Assembly (NCBI GenBank): GCA_013398295.1
Contig: VZSF01001516.1
Span: 62,001-126,000 of the forward strand
Origin: Chionis minor
Lineage: Eukaryota; Chordata; Aves; Charadriiformes; Chionididae
Direction of reading: 5' to 3'
DNA length: 64,000 nt
Below are positions 23,385 through 35,889 of this stretch, in pieces; position 1 is the stretch's first letter, and each line of letters opens with the position of its first letter. The position numbers and the translations under genes were made by a program. The notes under the pieces are model-generated. The model searched no databases and was not told the origin of the DNA. It was given only the letters and a program-made list of their open reading frames with translations.

Positions 23385-24126
23385 GGTACAAAAGCAAACT
23401 AAATCAGACTTAATCCAAGATTAGCACCTGACTTTTGTGCTTCCTCAGACACCCGCGGTTGTTCCCCAGCTTGTCTGGAAGCTGAACTCCAAGACCTAAG
23501 CAGAGTCTTTCCAGGTGGGAGTGTTGCCGCAGGCTCATCCTAGTGTGACTACCTGGCTGATGGAAGGCACAAGGTGGCCTGGGCACGCGCTCCTGCACAA
23601 AGGGAAGCTTTTTCCAACATGTATACAAGTTTTAGTAATGTGTGAATTTTATGGCCCCAGATCTGTTTCTTATAAAAAAAGAGGTAAAGGAAATACACTA
23701 ACTGCTAACTTTGTAGGTGTGTAAAGGAAATATAAGATACAGGTGCAAAAATGTGTGATCCTTGTCCACTGCCACCCCAGACAGGGGTCAGTGAGGTTGT
23801 CTCTCAAATGCCCTGAAAGCAGCTAATATAAAATTCACCACCCAATTTGATTTTTTTTTCTTGGCAATACCCTTTGAATAAGGGAGAGGAGATAAGGCTG
23901 AGGTGCAATTCCCCAGTCCTCTCCTCTTAGGAGCTGCACTGCTGCCACTGGGAACAGAACGATGCTCTGCCTTGGCCCAACCTCAATTGGGGGTGGCTAC
24001 CTCAATTCCCTGCCTTCAGGGGATCTGTAAATTGTTGCCAGCTAAAATAGGTTAAATAAGACAATATGATTGTGTCCCCTCTGGTCCTGCCATGTGTCTT
24101 GACGCTCCACCAGCTATGCTGCCCTG

Positions 24127-24191
24127 CTGTCTGTCTGTCCATTCATCCATCCATCCAACCATCCATACCTCCATCCAATCCACCCATCCAT
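24127..24191 (+). repeat. (TCCA/TGTC)n tetranucleotide microsatellite
   Basis: It starts with TGTCTGTCTGTC and continues as imperfect CATC/CCAT repeats for about 65 bases. The irregular units suggest an old, interrupted microsatellite. Confidence 0.85.
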
Positions 24192-27100
24192 GGCAGCGGT
24201 CTGAGTTGAGCCACCCCTGCCGAAAGCACCGCACTTGTATTTTTCCCAGCTGAGCTCAGGGCATGTTCGGAAGCAACACCCAGAGCCGGGATTTCCTCCA
24301 TGTCAGCACACGGAGGGGCTCTCCGCTGACTCACCGCGCTGGTCCCAGAAATAGCCGGTTCAGAATAGAAACCTTCGTGCCATTTCTGTCCCGGAGAACA
24401 ATGTCTCGCGCTTTTTTCCTCTCCCTAAGCATGAAAAGAGCCCTTTTTGCTTCCAACTTGGCAGGGTTAAGCTGGAAGGGCTCAGTGCTCAGAGCACCTG
24501 ACTGGATGCTTTAAAAGGAGAGGAGTTAATCACCGGGACTGTTATTTACTCTGATCTCAGCAGGGGTTTCTGTTTTTTGTCTGGGGAGATGGAAACTTAA
24601 AATGGAAAGAGATTCAAGACAAAACCTCTCTTCCCAGCCTGTTTTTTTTGATATTTTTGCAGGGCAGTTATAAAACCAGGGTCACAACCATCAATAAATC
24701 TAACAGGAAGGAAAAGGAATATTATTGAAGTGTAGGATGCCCCACACAACCGGAGTGCCCGTGGGTTTTTTGAGTGTTTACTTATTTTCTGTTGTTATTT
24801 AGAAAATGCCTAAACATCTGTCAAGTCCGTCTCAGGCAGAGCGAGACCCTTCCATATATCACAGGGTGTCCGGTAGCCGAACCTCTCTGGGTTGGCAGCT
24901 GCTGGTGCTCCCTGTGCCGACCCCGTTCCTGTTGGGTTGCGGGAGTCCTCAGGGAACCCCGTGAGCTGTGGGACCCCAACCTGTCGGCCCTTCTGTTCCC
25001 ACCACCCACCAGTCATGCAGCCCAGCTGCTCTACGGGCTGGCAGCACTCTGATTTTGGGAAATGATCCACTGGATTTTATCCGTTTACCGTCTGCAAGGG
25101 CCCTATCCAAACCGCATCCCTTCCGCTGAAGACCGACTGGGCTGCCAGGCTAAGCCATGCACTCTCCAAGTAGTGGGTACGCAGCTTCATAATTTCAGAC
25201 ATAATTTTCAGAGCTTCAGATAATTTTCAGGTCTCTATTTCTTAAGTTATTCCAAAAATCCACGTCTTTCTATCCCACGTAGGAATGCTTTCAGGGAGCC
25301 AGGCCGTTTTGTCAGCGCGGATGGTGACTGCCACCCGGCGAACCGAGAAACAGAGGAAACCGTGCTCCAATAAAAAGCAATCGTGAACACCAGAGCAGGG
25401 CATTTTAATATACACCCCCCTAACAGTAGGAGCGGTGAGATTCGTGTCATCTGTTTTTTGGGGAGAAAACCCCAAATCTTCTTCTCTAAGCTCTGTACTG
25501 AGCTTCATAAAGTTTTCCCCTTCCCCCTCCTCCCTGCCCATCTCTACAATAAGTACAATTGTTAGACAAGGCAGGTCTTTGTGCTCCGAATTTAATACAT
25601 AGTTTTTGACCCATGGAGTGATAAGGTGGAAAATAAATGGCTGGATTTTCCCCAGTGTTGAAGAACGCCTTTCAGATTGACTTGGGAACTTGCCTATTCT
25701 CGTCTGCCCACCTGGCTTTCACTTTGATATCCCTAGCATTATCGTAACTTTTATTGTCTTTTCATGTCAGTCAAACCTTCTTCACTAAATTACTTTCATT
25801 TATACATCCTCTCCTGCTATTTGGTCTCATCATCATCTAAGATTTAAGGTGAAAAAGTTTCTTCTATTTGACAGGGTGAGAGGTGGAAATTACTATGTGA
25901 ACAGTAAACTACAGGTTACATAAATAATATGTCATTGTATATCACCCAATGGAGCCTTAAATCAATTCATTAGTTTGTATAAAGCTTTTGTGTGCTTTTT
26001 AACTGCATCATATCCAAGTAGATTGCACATTTGCCCTAAGTTTGTGTTTTTTTCTTTATGTCATCCACTTTCAAGATTCTTATACAGTTGGGCTGAGCGT
26101 GTTTCTAAAGATTGTTTTTCTTTCTTGAGAGGCTCGGTTTGTGTTTTTTCCTCTGCTTCTTGACACATCCCTAGCCCGAGGCAAAAGTGTGCATTTTGTT
26201 CAGGGAAGGTAGACACAGGGATATTCTTCACAGTGCAGGGAGTGAAAGGCAAGCTGAGATATGCTGGATTAATGAAAGAGGCACTGAAAAGCAGCTGGTT
26301 GATTCATAGCGAGCCGTTCGCTCGCTTTCATGCTGCTTCACAGCAAAAGAATCTATAGACTGAACTGCCCTACACAGATAATTTCTCCTGATGCCAAGAA
26401 GCCTCCTTCCCTTTTCGTGGGCAACATTTTCTTTTAGAGGTGTGCCAGGAAAGACTGCCTTTTGGTTGAAATTCAGGAGATTAAGGCAACCCAGAAAAAC
26501 CTGGTTTGGGAAGAGGATAGAGTTAGTGGAATAATATCTTTTTTTTACAGTCTTTAGTGAGAAACCTAAGAAGTTACTAGTTTGGGGAAACAAGGAAGAG
26601 AAAGGTGACATTTTATTGCACTGTCAGTACCTGCCCATGCTAAAATACTGGTCTAGCCTGACTGCAAAGGAAAGGAACATTGCTTTCATACATTGATCGA
26701 TTTTATTAGTCCAGCTGAGATTTTTCTCTTTCATTTTTTGGCAGATCTCTTCTGCTCAGTAAATCAAGAACTGCACAAAGGTCCTGTACAATGGCGACAA
26801 CAATATTAGCCAAGACAATATTCAAACAGTCATGACATGGTCATCAAAAGCACCGCTCCTTGTCTCAATCCCTGCAAGAAATCAAACCCTTTCAAATGGA
26901 GGCAGATTTTAACGAAAGGTGGCAGTTTAAAACTGGTTTACCAAAAGTCTTGGCTGTGCCTGGACTTTTATTTTGAGTATTTGTACCATTAAATATTAAT
27001 ATAGGTCAAATAACTGAACCCCCTGAGCAGAAGAAATCTGCCCAATGAAAACAAACACACTGTATAACACGAGCCAATGTTACCCACACTGTTACTGGAT

Positions 27101-27300
27101 AAGTATGCAAATATAGACCCCCATTTCCCCGAACAAGTTTTCCTACCGGCCTTCTGGGAAAACCAGAAGGAAAACATAAAAATTAAATAATAGCCACAGC
27201 ACTGAAATTTTTAAGAGCCGATCCAAGGCTCATGGACTTAAGGGACCTTTGTCTCTGCTCCCTCAAAGAGCTTGCGGTGCTGCGGAGCCTGAAACACACA

Positions 27301-29219
27301 CAGTGAAATCACAAAGTGGTGCCACGTAGACAAGGCAGTGTTGGATTTGGCGACAAGTACATCCTCAAGGGCTTAGCTACCAGGGCTAAAAAGAAAAATG
27401 TGGAGCAGATCTGCTCATTTTTCACTGGCATCTCCTGCATAGTTTTAGGACAGGCCCACGGTTTTGCAGAGGCGCTGGCTGCAGCTCCAGCCGGCCGGGC
27501 AGGCTCTGACCTTCCCCTGGGAACCAGGAGCTGTGGGTTTGCACCTTGGATGGCTGGTGATGACGAGAAATATGGGAGATGTCCTAGTTCTGGGGCCTTG
27601 GTGAGGTCCAGGCAAGATGTGCTCTTTGTCCAGCTTACAGTCGACATTTTGAAAAAAATTGGAAAGGAGGAGAAGTACCTAGCAAGGATGGAAACTGCGA
27701 ATCTCTTGAATTCATTTGTATGTAGACAGCCTTCAACAATATTCTGGAGGGGCAGCAGTGGGAAGCCCCGGCCCGTGCTCCTTTGATCCCATTTGACCCA
27801 GTCTTCCCAGCTGCCACGAGGAGCTGCACTTTTTGCCGCAGTCAGATTTGTGCGCTCGGGAGCAACCTGCGTGCTGGAAGCCTGGTCGCGCTGAAGAGAT
27901 GTGAGCACTTGGAAGTGCTTTGAGTTTGAACTGGGTAGGGTAAAAATATAAAGAAGCTGTAAAAAACACCGTGGACCAACTTCTGATCTTTGTTATGTCT
28001 CGGCAAATTAGGAATAACTTTATTAAAATGATGGCACTGGCATTGCAAAGTTATACATTCAAAATAATGAGCGAAGTTGCTCGCCCAGCCACAAGGCCAC
28101 TTAAAACAATAGCAAATTTTTTGGCTTCTGGTTGTAAGGCTTTAAATTATGCCCAATAATACCTTTTGCTTAATTCAATGTTGTAAGATTTTCTTAAAAA
28201 AAAAGATGTTGTGAATCCTATTTGATCCCCTACCTTAACTCTTAACCAAGAGTTAAGAATAATACCGTGAAACTTAGAAACCCTCACACAGGGGAATGTG
28301 GCTTCCTCTAGCCAGAATATTCTGATAACCCACACAACACTGGATGTAAAAGTCCAATTTCAAATTTTGAAAGTGAACAGTTCTGCCACCTAAGCTGCAA
28401 TTTACCATTTTTTTTTGCATGAGGAACATACAATTATTCAGCTGAAAGCTAGTAAAAATTACTTCCAATCCTTTCCCATTTAACTCCAATTTGGCTGCAA
28501 TAAGAGACCATGGTTTGGAGCAAACAATGCAGAAGGACGTGTATTTACTTCGCAGGGGTAGAAACTAGATTTTCAGCTTCCTGTGATGTTCTGCAGTTGT
28601 GAAATGTTCTCTCACAGTAAAGAAACAATATCAAGACTGGAGAAATATTTCCTCCAGAAAGAACAAAATATTTAAAGTAGTAAGTAGAAATATTTCAACT
28701 CCCGCGTAAAAATATTTACATTGAAAAAGCAATAGTTTTTGTTTTGAAAGTAAGTTGCAAAAAAATTGAGACTGTTGAAGAAAAGCCCATACAATAGAAG
28801 CGTTCCATGTCATTTAATTTTTTGGTGTAGCATTTCCATCTTTTTGAAATTTATATTTGAGGGGATTTTTTTTGTTTCTTGTATTTTCATTAAAATGTGT
28901 TATGGGGTTTTCTGATGATGTGCACCATTCTGGAGGCTGCTTCTTAAAATGTCACCCAAACAGTCCAAATATTGCCCATTAGCTTGCTGATGTGGAGGAG
29001 ACAATGCGCGCCTGGCGTCCACCCAAGCGCTCAGCCCTTCCAGAGCACACTGATTGGAGCCATAACCGTCCCGCTAAATTGAAGCTGGTAATTAAAAATA
29101 TGCAAAATGGTTTGGAAATAATGTGGATCCCTCTGCATGTGGATTTTGAATATGGGTGTCTCTCACAGGGGTAAAGTGGATAATTGCCTGCCTATCCTGC
29201 TTCTATTCATTGCGAATAA
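27301..29219. other. Unique non-coding sequence
   Basis: No supported gene. Frames of 156 (+) and 199 (-) codons overlap at 27309-27908, which argues against either being real, and neither shows a domain. The segment near 28000-28160 is AT-rich, with words such as AATTAGGAATAACTTTATT and TTAAATTATGCCCAATAAT that resemble conserved non-coding DNA in composition only. Confidence 0.4.
28234..28257. repeat. Perfect 10-base-arm hairpin
   Basis: CTTAACTCTT (28234-28243) and AAGAGTTAAG (28248-28257) are exact reverse complements separated by the loop AACC. No T-tract or element boundary accompanies it. Confidence 0.9.
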
Positions 29220-29439
29220 TTGAGTTGTTGTCAAACACTTCTAACACTGCCTATCACAATAAATACGGGAAGACGGAGGGGCTCTTTGAATAATCTCATT
29301 TTTGCGGCTGAGGAAGCTGTTTCTTTTGTGCTTGCCTGGGGAATGGCATGGCAACAGGAAATGAGAAAGACAGAAAGAGCGGAGAAAGCATCGCAGACTT
29401 TGCTTTATTTCTTTATTTTGTGTCTCTGCATGGCACGTA

Positions 29440-30320
29440 GGACTCCGGTCCCACACCTGCGTTTCTCCAGGGCCTTCTTTTGTGCCAAACACCGTGGTGG
29501 GTCCTTCATCACCGGCAGGAGCCCGGTGGGTTGGGATGGTGGGGCAGGGACCAGGGGTGCCAGACGTACATGGGGAGCTTCGCACAGGTCCCCGGCCACC
29601 ACACCTGTAATCACGGGGCATTTCCCAGGGAAGCCGGGTGTTTTTGGGGGAGGATTGAAGGAGTGCCTACGCCGCGCTCTCAGGCTGCAGGATTTCAGAG
29701 GTGCAACCGGCAGCCCCTCGGAGCACAAGGAAAACCCGCCGGCTCCGTCGGGACCAGTGTTGCCACCTCCAAAGGGGCTGGGGGGCTGCCGCGGGCTTCG
29801 CTCTGCTACTGGGGTCTGTGGAGCAGGGGGTCTCAGGGGACGCTTCTCCCTGCGCTGGCTCCTGCCACAGCCCGTCCCTCACAGACCATGGTGGCTCCGC
29901 TTCTCCAGCAGCCTGTCCCAACGCCTCCCTTTGCCCGTCCTCCCACCACCGGGCTGCTTCACAGCATTTCCTAAGCCCGTTTCCCAGCACTGTCCCAGCT
30001 CGCCGCATGCCACCGCAATTCCCAGCTTTTCATTTTTTGCCTTCCTCTGACAGGCGAATTCCTCGCTGGCTTCAGCAGCTCTTTGAAGTTCCCCTCGCGG
30101 TGCCGCTTTGGGGGGTCATTGCGTTTTCCGCGCTGGGACTTTTGCAGAGAGACGCGCAGGTGGGGCAGGTTGGGTGGCTGGAGCACTCGGAAAGCCAAAG
30201 GCACGTTCCCAGGGGTTTGAAGCGGGCAGGTGTATTTTTTGCCTGTTTGGGGCTGGCTGGCACAGAGCGGGGTGGAGGCAACCTGGTGTCTCCAAACAGC
30301 CGCAGTGGGTAGTGCCGGCT
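29440..30320. promoter_or_regulatory. GC- and CpG-rich block, CpG-island-like
   Basis: By hand count roughly 55 CpG sites fall in 880 bases of GC-rich DNA, far denser than the AT-rich DNA to the left. Long frames on both strands (276 codons at 29220-30050, 203 at 29701-30312, 113-126 on the minus strand) are a by-product of the base composition. They overlap and show no domain, so I do not call a CDS. It may be a CpG island for an unannotated transcript or just a GC-rich patch. Confidence 0.35.
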
Positions 30321-30644
30321 CTTTCCTGTATGAGCCCCAGAGAAACCTGGCATTTCCCCCTTCTTATCTCACGTTCGAGTTGTGGTTTTGCTCAGAGGTG
30401 TCCGTCCCCAGCCCCTCTGTCTCCTTCATATGATCTCTTTAATGGTAACACAGGCTGAGCCTGAGGAGCAGCCCCGGGAAGGATCGCTCTCACATCTCCA
30501 TCCTCAGATGCTCCTGCGGAACAGCATCCTGCCCGGAGTATTGCTGCGCACACAGTGACGAGTTTCACAGAAATTCCCTTTCACCAGTGAGGTCTTGACA
30601 TTTCTGCTCCCACCGCTGCTGTAACGGAGAGGTTAACCCAGAGA

Positions 30645-30667
30645 CGCCGCAGCTGAAATCTGCGGCG
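30645..30667. repeat. GC-rich perfect hairpin, 8-base arms
   Basis: CGCCGCAG (30645-30652) pairs exactly with CTGCGGCG (30660-30667) across a 7-base loop CTGAAAT. No terminator or RNA context is seen. Confidence 0.8.
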
Positions 30668-30899
30668 CGTTGCAGCAACTGGAACAAACCTTTGATATCT
30701 GGGAGCTGATTCAGCCGCTGTCTTCAAAGGGCTCTCGCCGTCAGAGAAGCTTTTGCCACAGTAATAATGCAGCAGTCTGCGGGCCCGGCCATGGTTTTGC
30801 CTCTGCAGCATCACTTCTGCAGAGGAGAAGACGCACTTGGGACCGATTACAGTCCCTGGCAATTAGACAGAGTGCAGCAGCTCCAAAATGCCACTGTCC

Positions 30900-30915
30900 A
30901 TGCAAATTAATTAAT
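30900..30915 (+). promoter_or_regulatory. Octamer adjacent to TAATTAAT
   Basis: ATGCAAAT (30900-30907) directly adjoins a TTAATTAAT homeodomain-type word. This composite looks like a POU/homeodomain site. Function is an inference. Confidence 0.25.
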
Positions 30916-33087
30916 CCCATACGCCCGAGACAAATGCTGTTCCTGGGGTTTTGCTGGCCGTGGTGAGCGATGGGCAGTGCGGGCAGCGGCACCAGCAGTG
31001 CTGAGGTGGCCCAGCGGAGCGTGTTGGTAGCCCGGGGCTGCTGGAGAGGGGAAGGGGGCGCTGAGGCTGCCTTTCGTGTGGACAACTCAATTCCTGGAGT
31101 CCGAGTGGCTTCCAGAGGCCACACAGAGAGCGTGTGGCACTGCCAGCCCTGGAGTTCAAGTGATGCCTGGCTGCAGGCACAATATCTCTTTCCATACTGT
31201 AATTATTAGTGTGTTTTAATAAATTCCTCCAGGGACATGTGCCATATAAAACGCGTGAGTCAAACAAACCGGAAAGCAGATCAGCTTTGCACTGTCATTT
31301 ATATTGGAAGAGTAGGCATCTTAAATCCCTTTTTCCACAAATTTCCAATAAATCAGTTTTGGAGCACTGCAGCTGGCTGTCGGGTGCTTTCACGGTGCCG
31401 TACATCTCAATGGCTCTCTGTACGGAGAGACCTTCTCCAAAGCTGTGCTAAAATAGACCAAGCAGTTTTGGAAAAGAGAGGTGTGTATGCAGAGAGCCGG
31501 AGTGAATGAGTTCATTCTGTGTACCGGGGAAATGCACAGCAGGCAAAGGGTGGCCAAAATTATAGGCCAGGTCATTTCAAACTGTTCTTGGCTGGCTGCG
31601 CGGGCAGGTGGAGATCGGGCGGCTGCGTCAGGAGCGAGTGCAGCTCAGATGCGCAGCGAGAGCCTCTGAGAAGCCCCGGGGGAGACATGGGAGGAAAAAC
31701 TGGCCGCTGCTGGTGGAAATGGGGGTGCCTGGGAGGATGCTGGTGGCGCGTCTGCGGGGCGCTGGTGGGGCTCTGCCTTTGGGAGCAGCTATAGTGCCCG
31801 CGGGCACCCCCAAAACCATCATATGCACAAGGTGTCCCGGATGGTGCGGAGCGCACCGGCAGGGATTTGCATTGCTGGATAAAAGCGCTAGGAGGAAAGC
31901 ACAAAGTGGAGGCGATGAGAAAGCTGGGCAGCCCGGTGTTGTCCAAATGCCTTTCGCTGGCGCCGTTCTAAGGAATTCTACGGTTATTCTGAGGAATAAC
32001 CCACCGTGGCTGCTGAGCTGAAGGCTCCGTCCCTTTCCACTGCCCTCACTCCCCTTCGTTTTGCAGGGCTTATCTTTTCACAGGGTTGGACCAGAGTTCC
32101 AGGATTTTAATTCGGCTACAAATGACCTGGGAACATTATCAGCCCCTATTAATACCCTTCAGGGCAAAATACTTTGATTGCCACTTGGCCCTCCAGCTTG
32201 GCTGAGCAAGGGGGAGGAGGAGCTGAAGAACCTCAACTAAACCTCGCAGGAACTTCCATTTTCTTTTCTCATTTTTGAACCTGAAAGATGTAGCTTGCAT
32301 TCAGTCACGTAACTACAGAAATTAAAAACTCAACTTGGCAAAAATCGCCCCAGAGTCCTTTATTGGCGTCTTTCCTGGAATGCCAGCTGTCTGAGCGAAG
32401 CAGAGGCCAGGCTCCGCTGATTTCCCTACCCTTGCAGATACCTGCTCCAGATTTGTTTTTTTAAGAAATAATTTAGCATACAGGTGGTTTTTGGGTTGAA
32501 AATAACTGGGTTTTCGTAGATTGCCAAGACTGATGTGACATCAGGTTTGGATCCAGCTGCTAGCATCAGGGAACTGAACTTTTTGCAAAGGATGCGGTTT
32601 GAAGTCCATCTTTGAATTCAGTTGCAGATATTTTGGGACAGGAATAAAACCAAGAAATGTTTTCCTCTGAACTGCAGTTCAAATGAAAGAAGTTCTGCGT
32701 CACGAACGGTGATTAGCAGAACTGATTTTATTACGACAAAAAAAACCCAGCAATGAAAAGTGCCAACATCAAAGCCTGTGAACATTTTCTAGGTTTGCAC
32801 GTTGGAAGATAGACGTATTTTTAAATGTTAGACATTTAAAGGGTTTGCAGATTCCTGGTATACAGCACAACGCAGTAAATCACTTTGGATTCATGGGGCC
32901 ACACTCCCCCATAATGCCAGTGCACATTCATCAGCTGCATAACAGATACCTCTGCCTGAAAGTTGTATTTTTGTTTCCCCATAGTGCACTTAGAATTACT
33001 GGGGCATGTTGATTGATTCCCGTTACTGAAAGCTTCTATCATGTAAAGCATATGCAAGAAAATCAGCCCTAATTGAGAGAGAGGAGG

Positions 33088-33352
33088 TTAATGGGGGGAG
33101 CATGAGAGATAACAGTGATAAATTGAAAGAGGGGAGGTTCCAGCTAACAAAAGAGTTTTTAAAAAAATGAATTCACCGTGAGACCTGTCCACATTGGAAG
33201 AGGTTTCCCAGAGAGGCTGCTTTTGGAGGGCTGGGATGGACAAAGCCTTGGGCAACCTGGTCTGAATTCGGCGTTGTTCCTGCTCTGAGCGGGAGGCTGG
33301 ACCAGAAATCTCCTGATGCCCCTTCCAATCTGAACTGTCCCGTGCCTCTGTG
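33088..33352 (+). mobile_element. CR1 LINE, old 3' fragment
   Basis: Recognisable but diverged CR1 order: AAATTGAAAGAGGGGAGGTTCC, CACATTGGAAGAGG, GGTTTCCCAGAGAGGCTGC, GGGCAACCTGGTCTG, CTGAGCGGGAGGCTGGACC, CTCCTGATGCCCCTTCCAAT. The terminal octamers are reduced to CCGTGCCTCTGTG. It is clearly older than the copies at 315-618 and 20012-20360, shows indels and an A-rich expansion near 33163, and shares their + orientation. Confidence 0.85.
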
Positions 33353-35889
33353 GGAAATTCAGTGAATGCTTTCTTGCCCTTGGGGCTGTTCTGGGCAGGA
33401 AGGCAGGTAGGGATTAAAGGGGAGGAGGTCCTTGATGTTGATGAAGGTGAAGGCTTTCAAATCTGAAATTCACGTGAGCAGCCTGGCGCAGCCAAAGGGA
33501 GGCACCAAGTCCCCTTCCTTCGCCCACATGGGCATACCAATCCGACGGGTGGCCAGTAGCCCAGGAGCTGTCGGCAGAGCACTGCAAATGGAGACTAGCA
33601 AGGAGGCGCAGCAGCAACACACCGCCAAAAAGTAGCTGGTCCCTGCAGAGCCCTGGTGCTGTCCCAGCTAAAAACCCAAGCCCGGTTTCTCCCCGGGCGT
33701 CTGCTCTGCTCCGCTCCGCTGCCACCCCCTGCGGCTCCAGCAGAAGTGCTGCTCTCCGAGGCCAGCTTTGTGTTGTGCTTGGCACGCAACGGGGCCCTGA
33801 AAATAATCTCTTGTATTAGCTGAAACCCTCTCATGCCAACTTCGTGATCCCTCTGACATATTTGCTGCCAGCTTTTGGTGTCAGTGTGCTGGCCCGTGTC
33901 TCAAAGCAGTTACATTTTTAATGCTGCACAATGCGTACCTTCTCTCTGTGCGTCCCCCTTTTGTGGACGAGCAGGACTCCGGGAATTTGGCTGGATCATC
34001 GCTTTCCCCAGTAAAGACTGGGGACTGATGGAGAAAATGATCTGTTATCCCCCACAGTGTGTACCAAAATGGCATGTGGTAAGTCTCATTCTGATTTCTA
34101 AACTGCTGGATAACAGCCACCATCCCTGCTCCTCCAGCCCCATACAAACTCTTTGGGACTGTCAGTTCTCCAAGGCCTTATTTGAACAATTCACTGAAGA
34201 ACTGGAAGGGATAAGGTGATGTGAAAACACAGTGAAATTCTCCAAAGAACCCCGGAAGGTGGTTGTTGTCTTTTACCATATTAAGAAATAACTCCAGCCC
34301 ATAGAAAAATAATATCAAAATATTAAAGTGAATTGATTAACCATCCTTATAAAGAATAAGCTTATATTCATAATCAGCTGAGCACACCTGGAAGTTAAAC
34401 CTGAGCAGGTGTAGGAAAGCAAATGGTTTAATGTCCTCTAATCTTCTTCTCCCAGGGGCCAATTCTCACTCCACCTTTAGTGATGCCACATGTTTTGCCT
34501 GGGTGGGGTTTGCTGGGCATTAACAGGGATCCAGGCAGGAATTCTGTCCCCGTTGTGGACCAGCAAAAAAGTTGTTGGGCGGGAGAAGCTGGTTTCATTC
34601 CTGGGGTGGAGAGCAGTTCCGAGTCAGTTTATTGAAACCTTTCTTTGCTTTGACCTGCAGAGCCTCAGTGACCGCAGGGCTGCGCCGCGTGGCACCAGCC
34701 ATCAGGGCCGGGGATCCCAAGGATTGCCGAAAGAAGAAGCTTTGTAATATCAAGAGGAAGCCCAACAGCAACAAAAGGATGAAAGCATCAGGATGGAGGA
34801 ACATGGAAGGCGGCTGCAGCTACAGCCCAAAGCCGTGAGGAGCATCAGTGACCAGAGAGCACTGCCCAGCCGGCGCCGGACGAGCACCTGCAGAGCAACC
34901 CAAACCATTGGTCAACTGGAAATGAAACAGCATCTGCGGTTTTCTTTAGCTCAACCTGTATTCGAGCCCATCGCTGAATATTTTGCTACAATGGATTAAA
35001 TATCTCAGGTGGCATTGCACCGGTACGACGAAAACAGTGAAAGGTGTACAGTGCTGGGAAAATTCTCCTGACTCAGCACCTCAGCCGTCCTTCATAGTGT
35101 TGGCATTTTTCTAGCAAATCCCATTTGGTTTCCTGAATTAAGAGATCAATCTTAATTTTGTCCACAGATGGGGAAGTTTTGCTATTTCCATGTTGTCTAC
35201 ATGCACAAAATAAAAGCAAACTGTAATTTATTTTTTGTGGACAAAATGAGTTTGGGTTCTTTCACTTTTCTTTTGGCATTCCTTCCTGTTGACAGCATGA
35301 TTTGCACAAAATTACATTCTGTTGATAAAAATGTGCTGAAATGTCTTTCAGTTTCATTGACTGAATGATTTGCAGTAAGAGGTTTGACAAAATGCATGTT
35401 GTCGACAGAATGAAATGGGGCGGATGGAAGGAAGAATACGCTTCAGACATATGGAGCGAGCAGTTATACACTCACTTGGTTTGTTAAAAACTCTACTCAG
35501 AGACTATTAGAATGGATTTTGTGGGATTCAGAGAAGACAATAGTTACTTTGGAAAATCTGATTTGCACAGATACATCTGGCAGTGGGGAAAGGCATAAAG
35601 AAAGTTAATGGGTGCGGAATTTGGCCGGAGATCATTGCAAGTGCTGTTATACTTCTTTAGATGTCTTTCTATCCAAATAAATTTCCTCCATTAAGTTTAC
35701 AGATTTCCTCATTCAGCTTTTAAGGGAATACTTGTACTGGGAATGAATGAGACAGGGAAAAGAAGTATGTTAAAATTTATGAAAACATCTGTTGGAAGTT
35801 CTGAGAAAGATGCTTTTGTTTTAATCATCTAAGCAAGATTGATGGATTTTATCAGAGCTAAGTACCGAAGAGTCCCAAATGGGCTCTTT
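33353..35889. other. Unique non-coding sequence
   Basis: No supported gene. Frames of 123 (minus, 33414-33785) and 114 codons (+, 33875-34219) are unrecognised. GGGGCCAATTCTCACTCCAC near 34455 resembles the end of an old GGCCAAATTCTG-type repeat, too weakly to call. Confidence 0.4.

Larger units (their letters stand above)
20361..27300. other. Unique, largely AT-rich non-coding sequence
   Basis: No supported gene. Between about 20929 and 22415 there is no ATG-initiated frame of 60 codons or more on either strand. The 68-codon frame at 22713-22919 ends in a lysine-rich helix-like segment but has no convincing family match. Other frames (92-127 codons at 24774-25052 and 26228-26611) are unrecognised. 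Confidence 0.45.
30321..33087. other. Unique non-coding sequence
   Basis: No supported gene. It is GC-rich in parts (31590-31990), where frames of 91-137 codons overlap on both strands without recognisable domains. From about 32030 to 32830 I see no long frame or repeat. Confidence 0.4.

Noticed and set aside
24030..24200. Possible CRISPR-like or regularly spaced repeat array around the TCCA repeats
   Set aside because: Units are contiguous tetranucleotides without spacers. It is an ordinary microsatellite in a vertebrate genome.
27309..27908. 199-codon minus frame overlapping a 156-codon + frame
   Set aside because: They are antisense to each other in moderately GC-rich DNA and have no recognisable motifs.
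29220..30050. 276-codon + strand open frame
   Set aside because: It crosses a sharp AT-to-GC change, overlaps several other long frames on both strands, and shows no recognisable domain. GC richness explains it.
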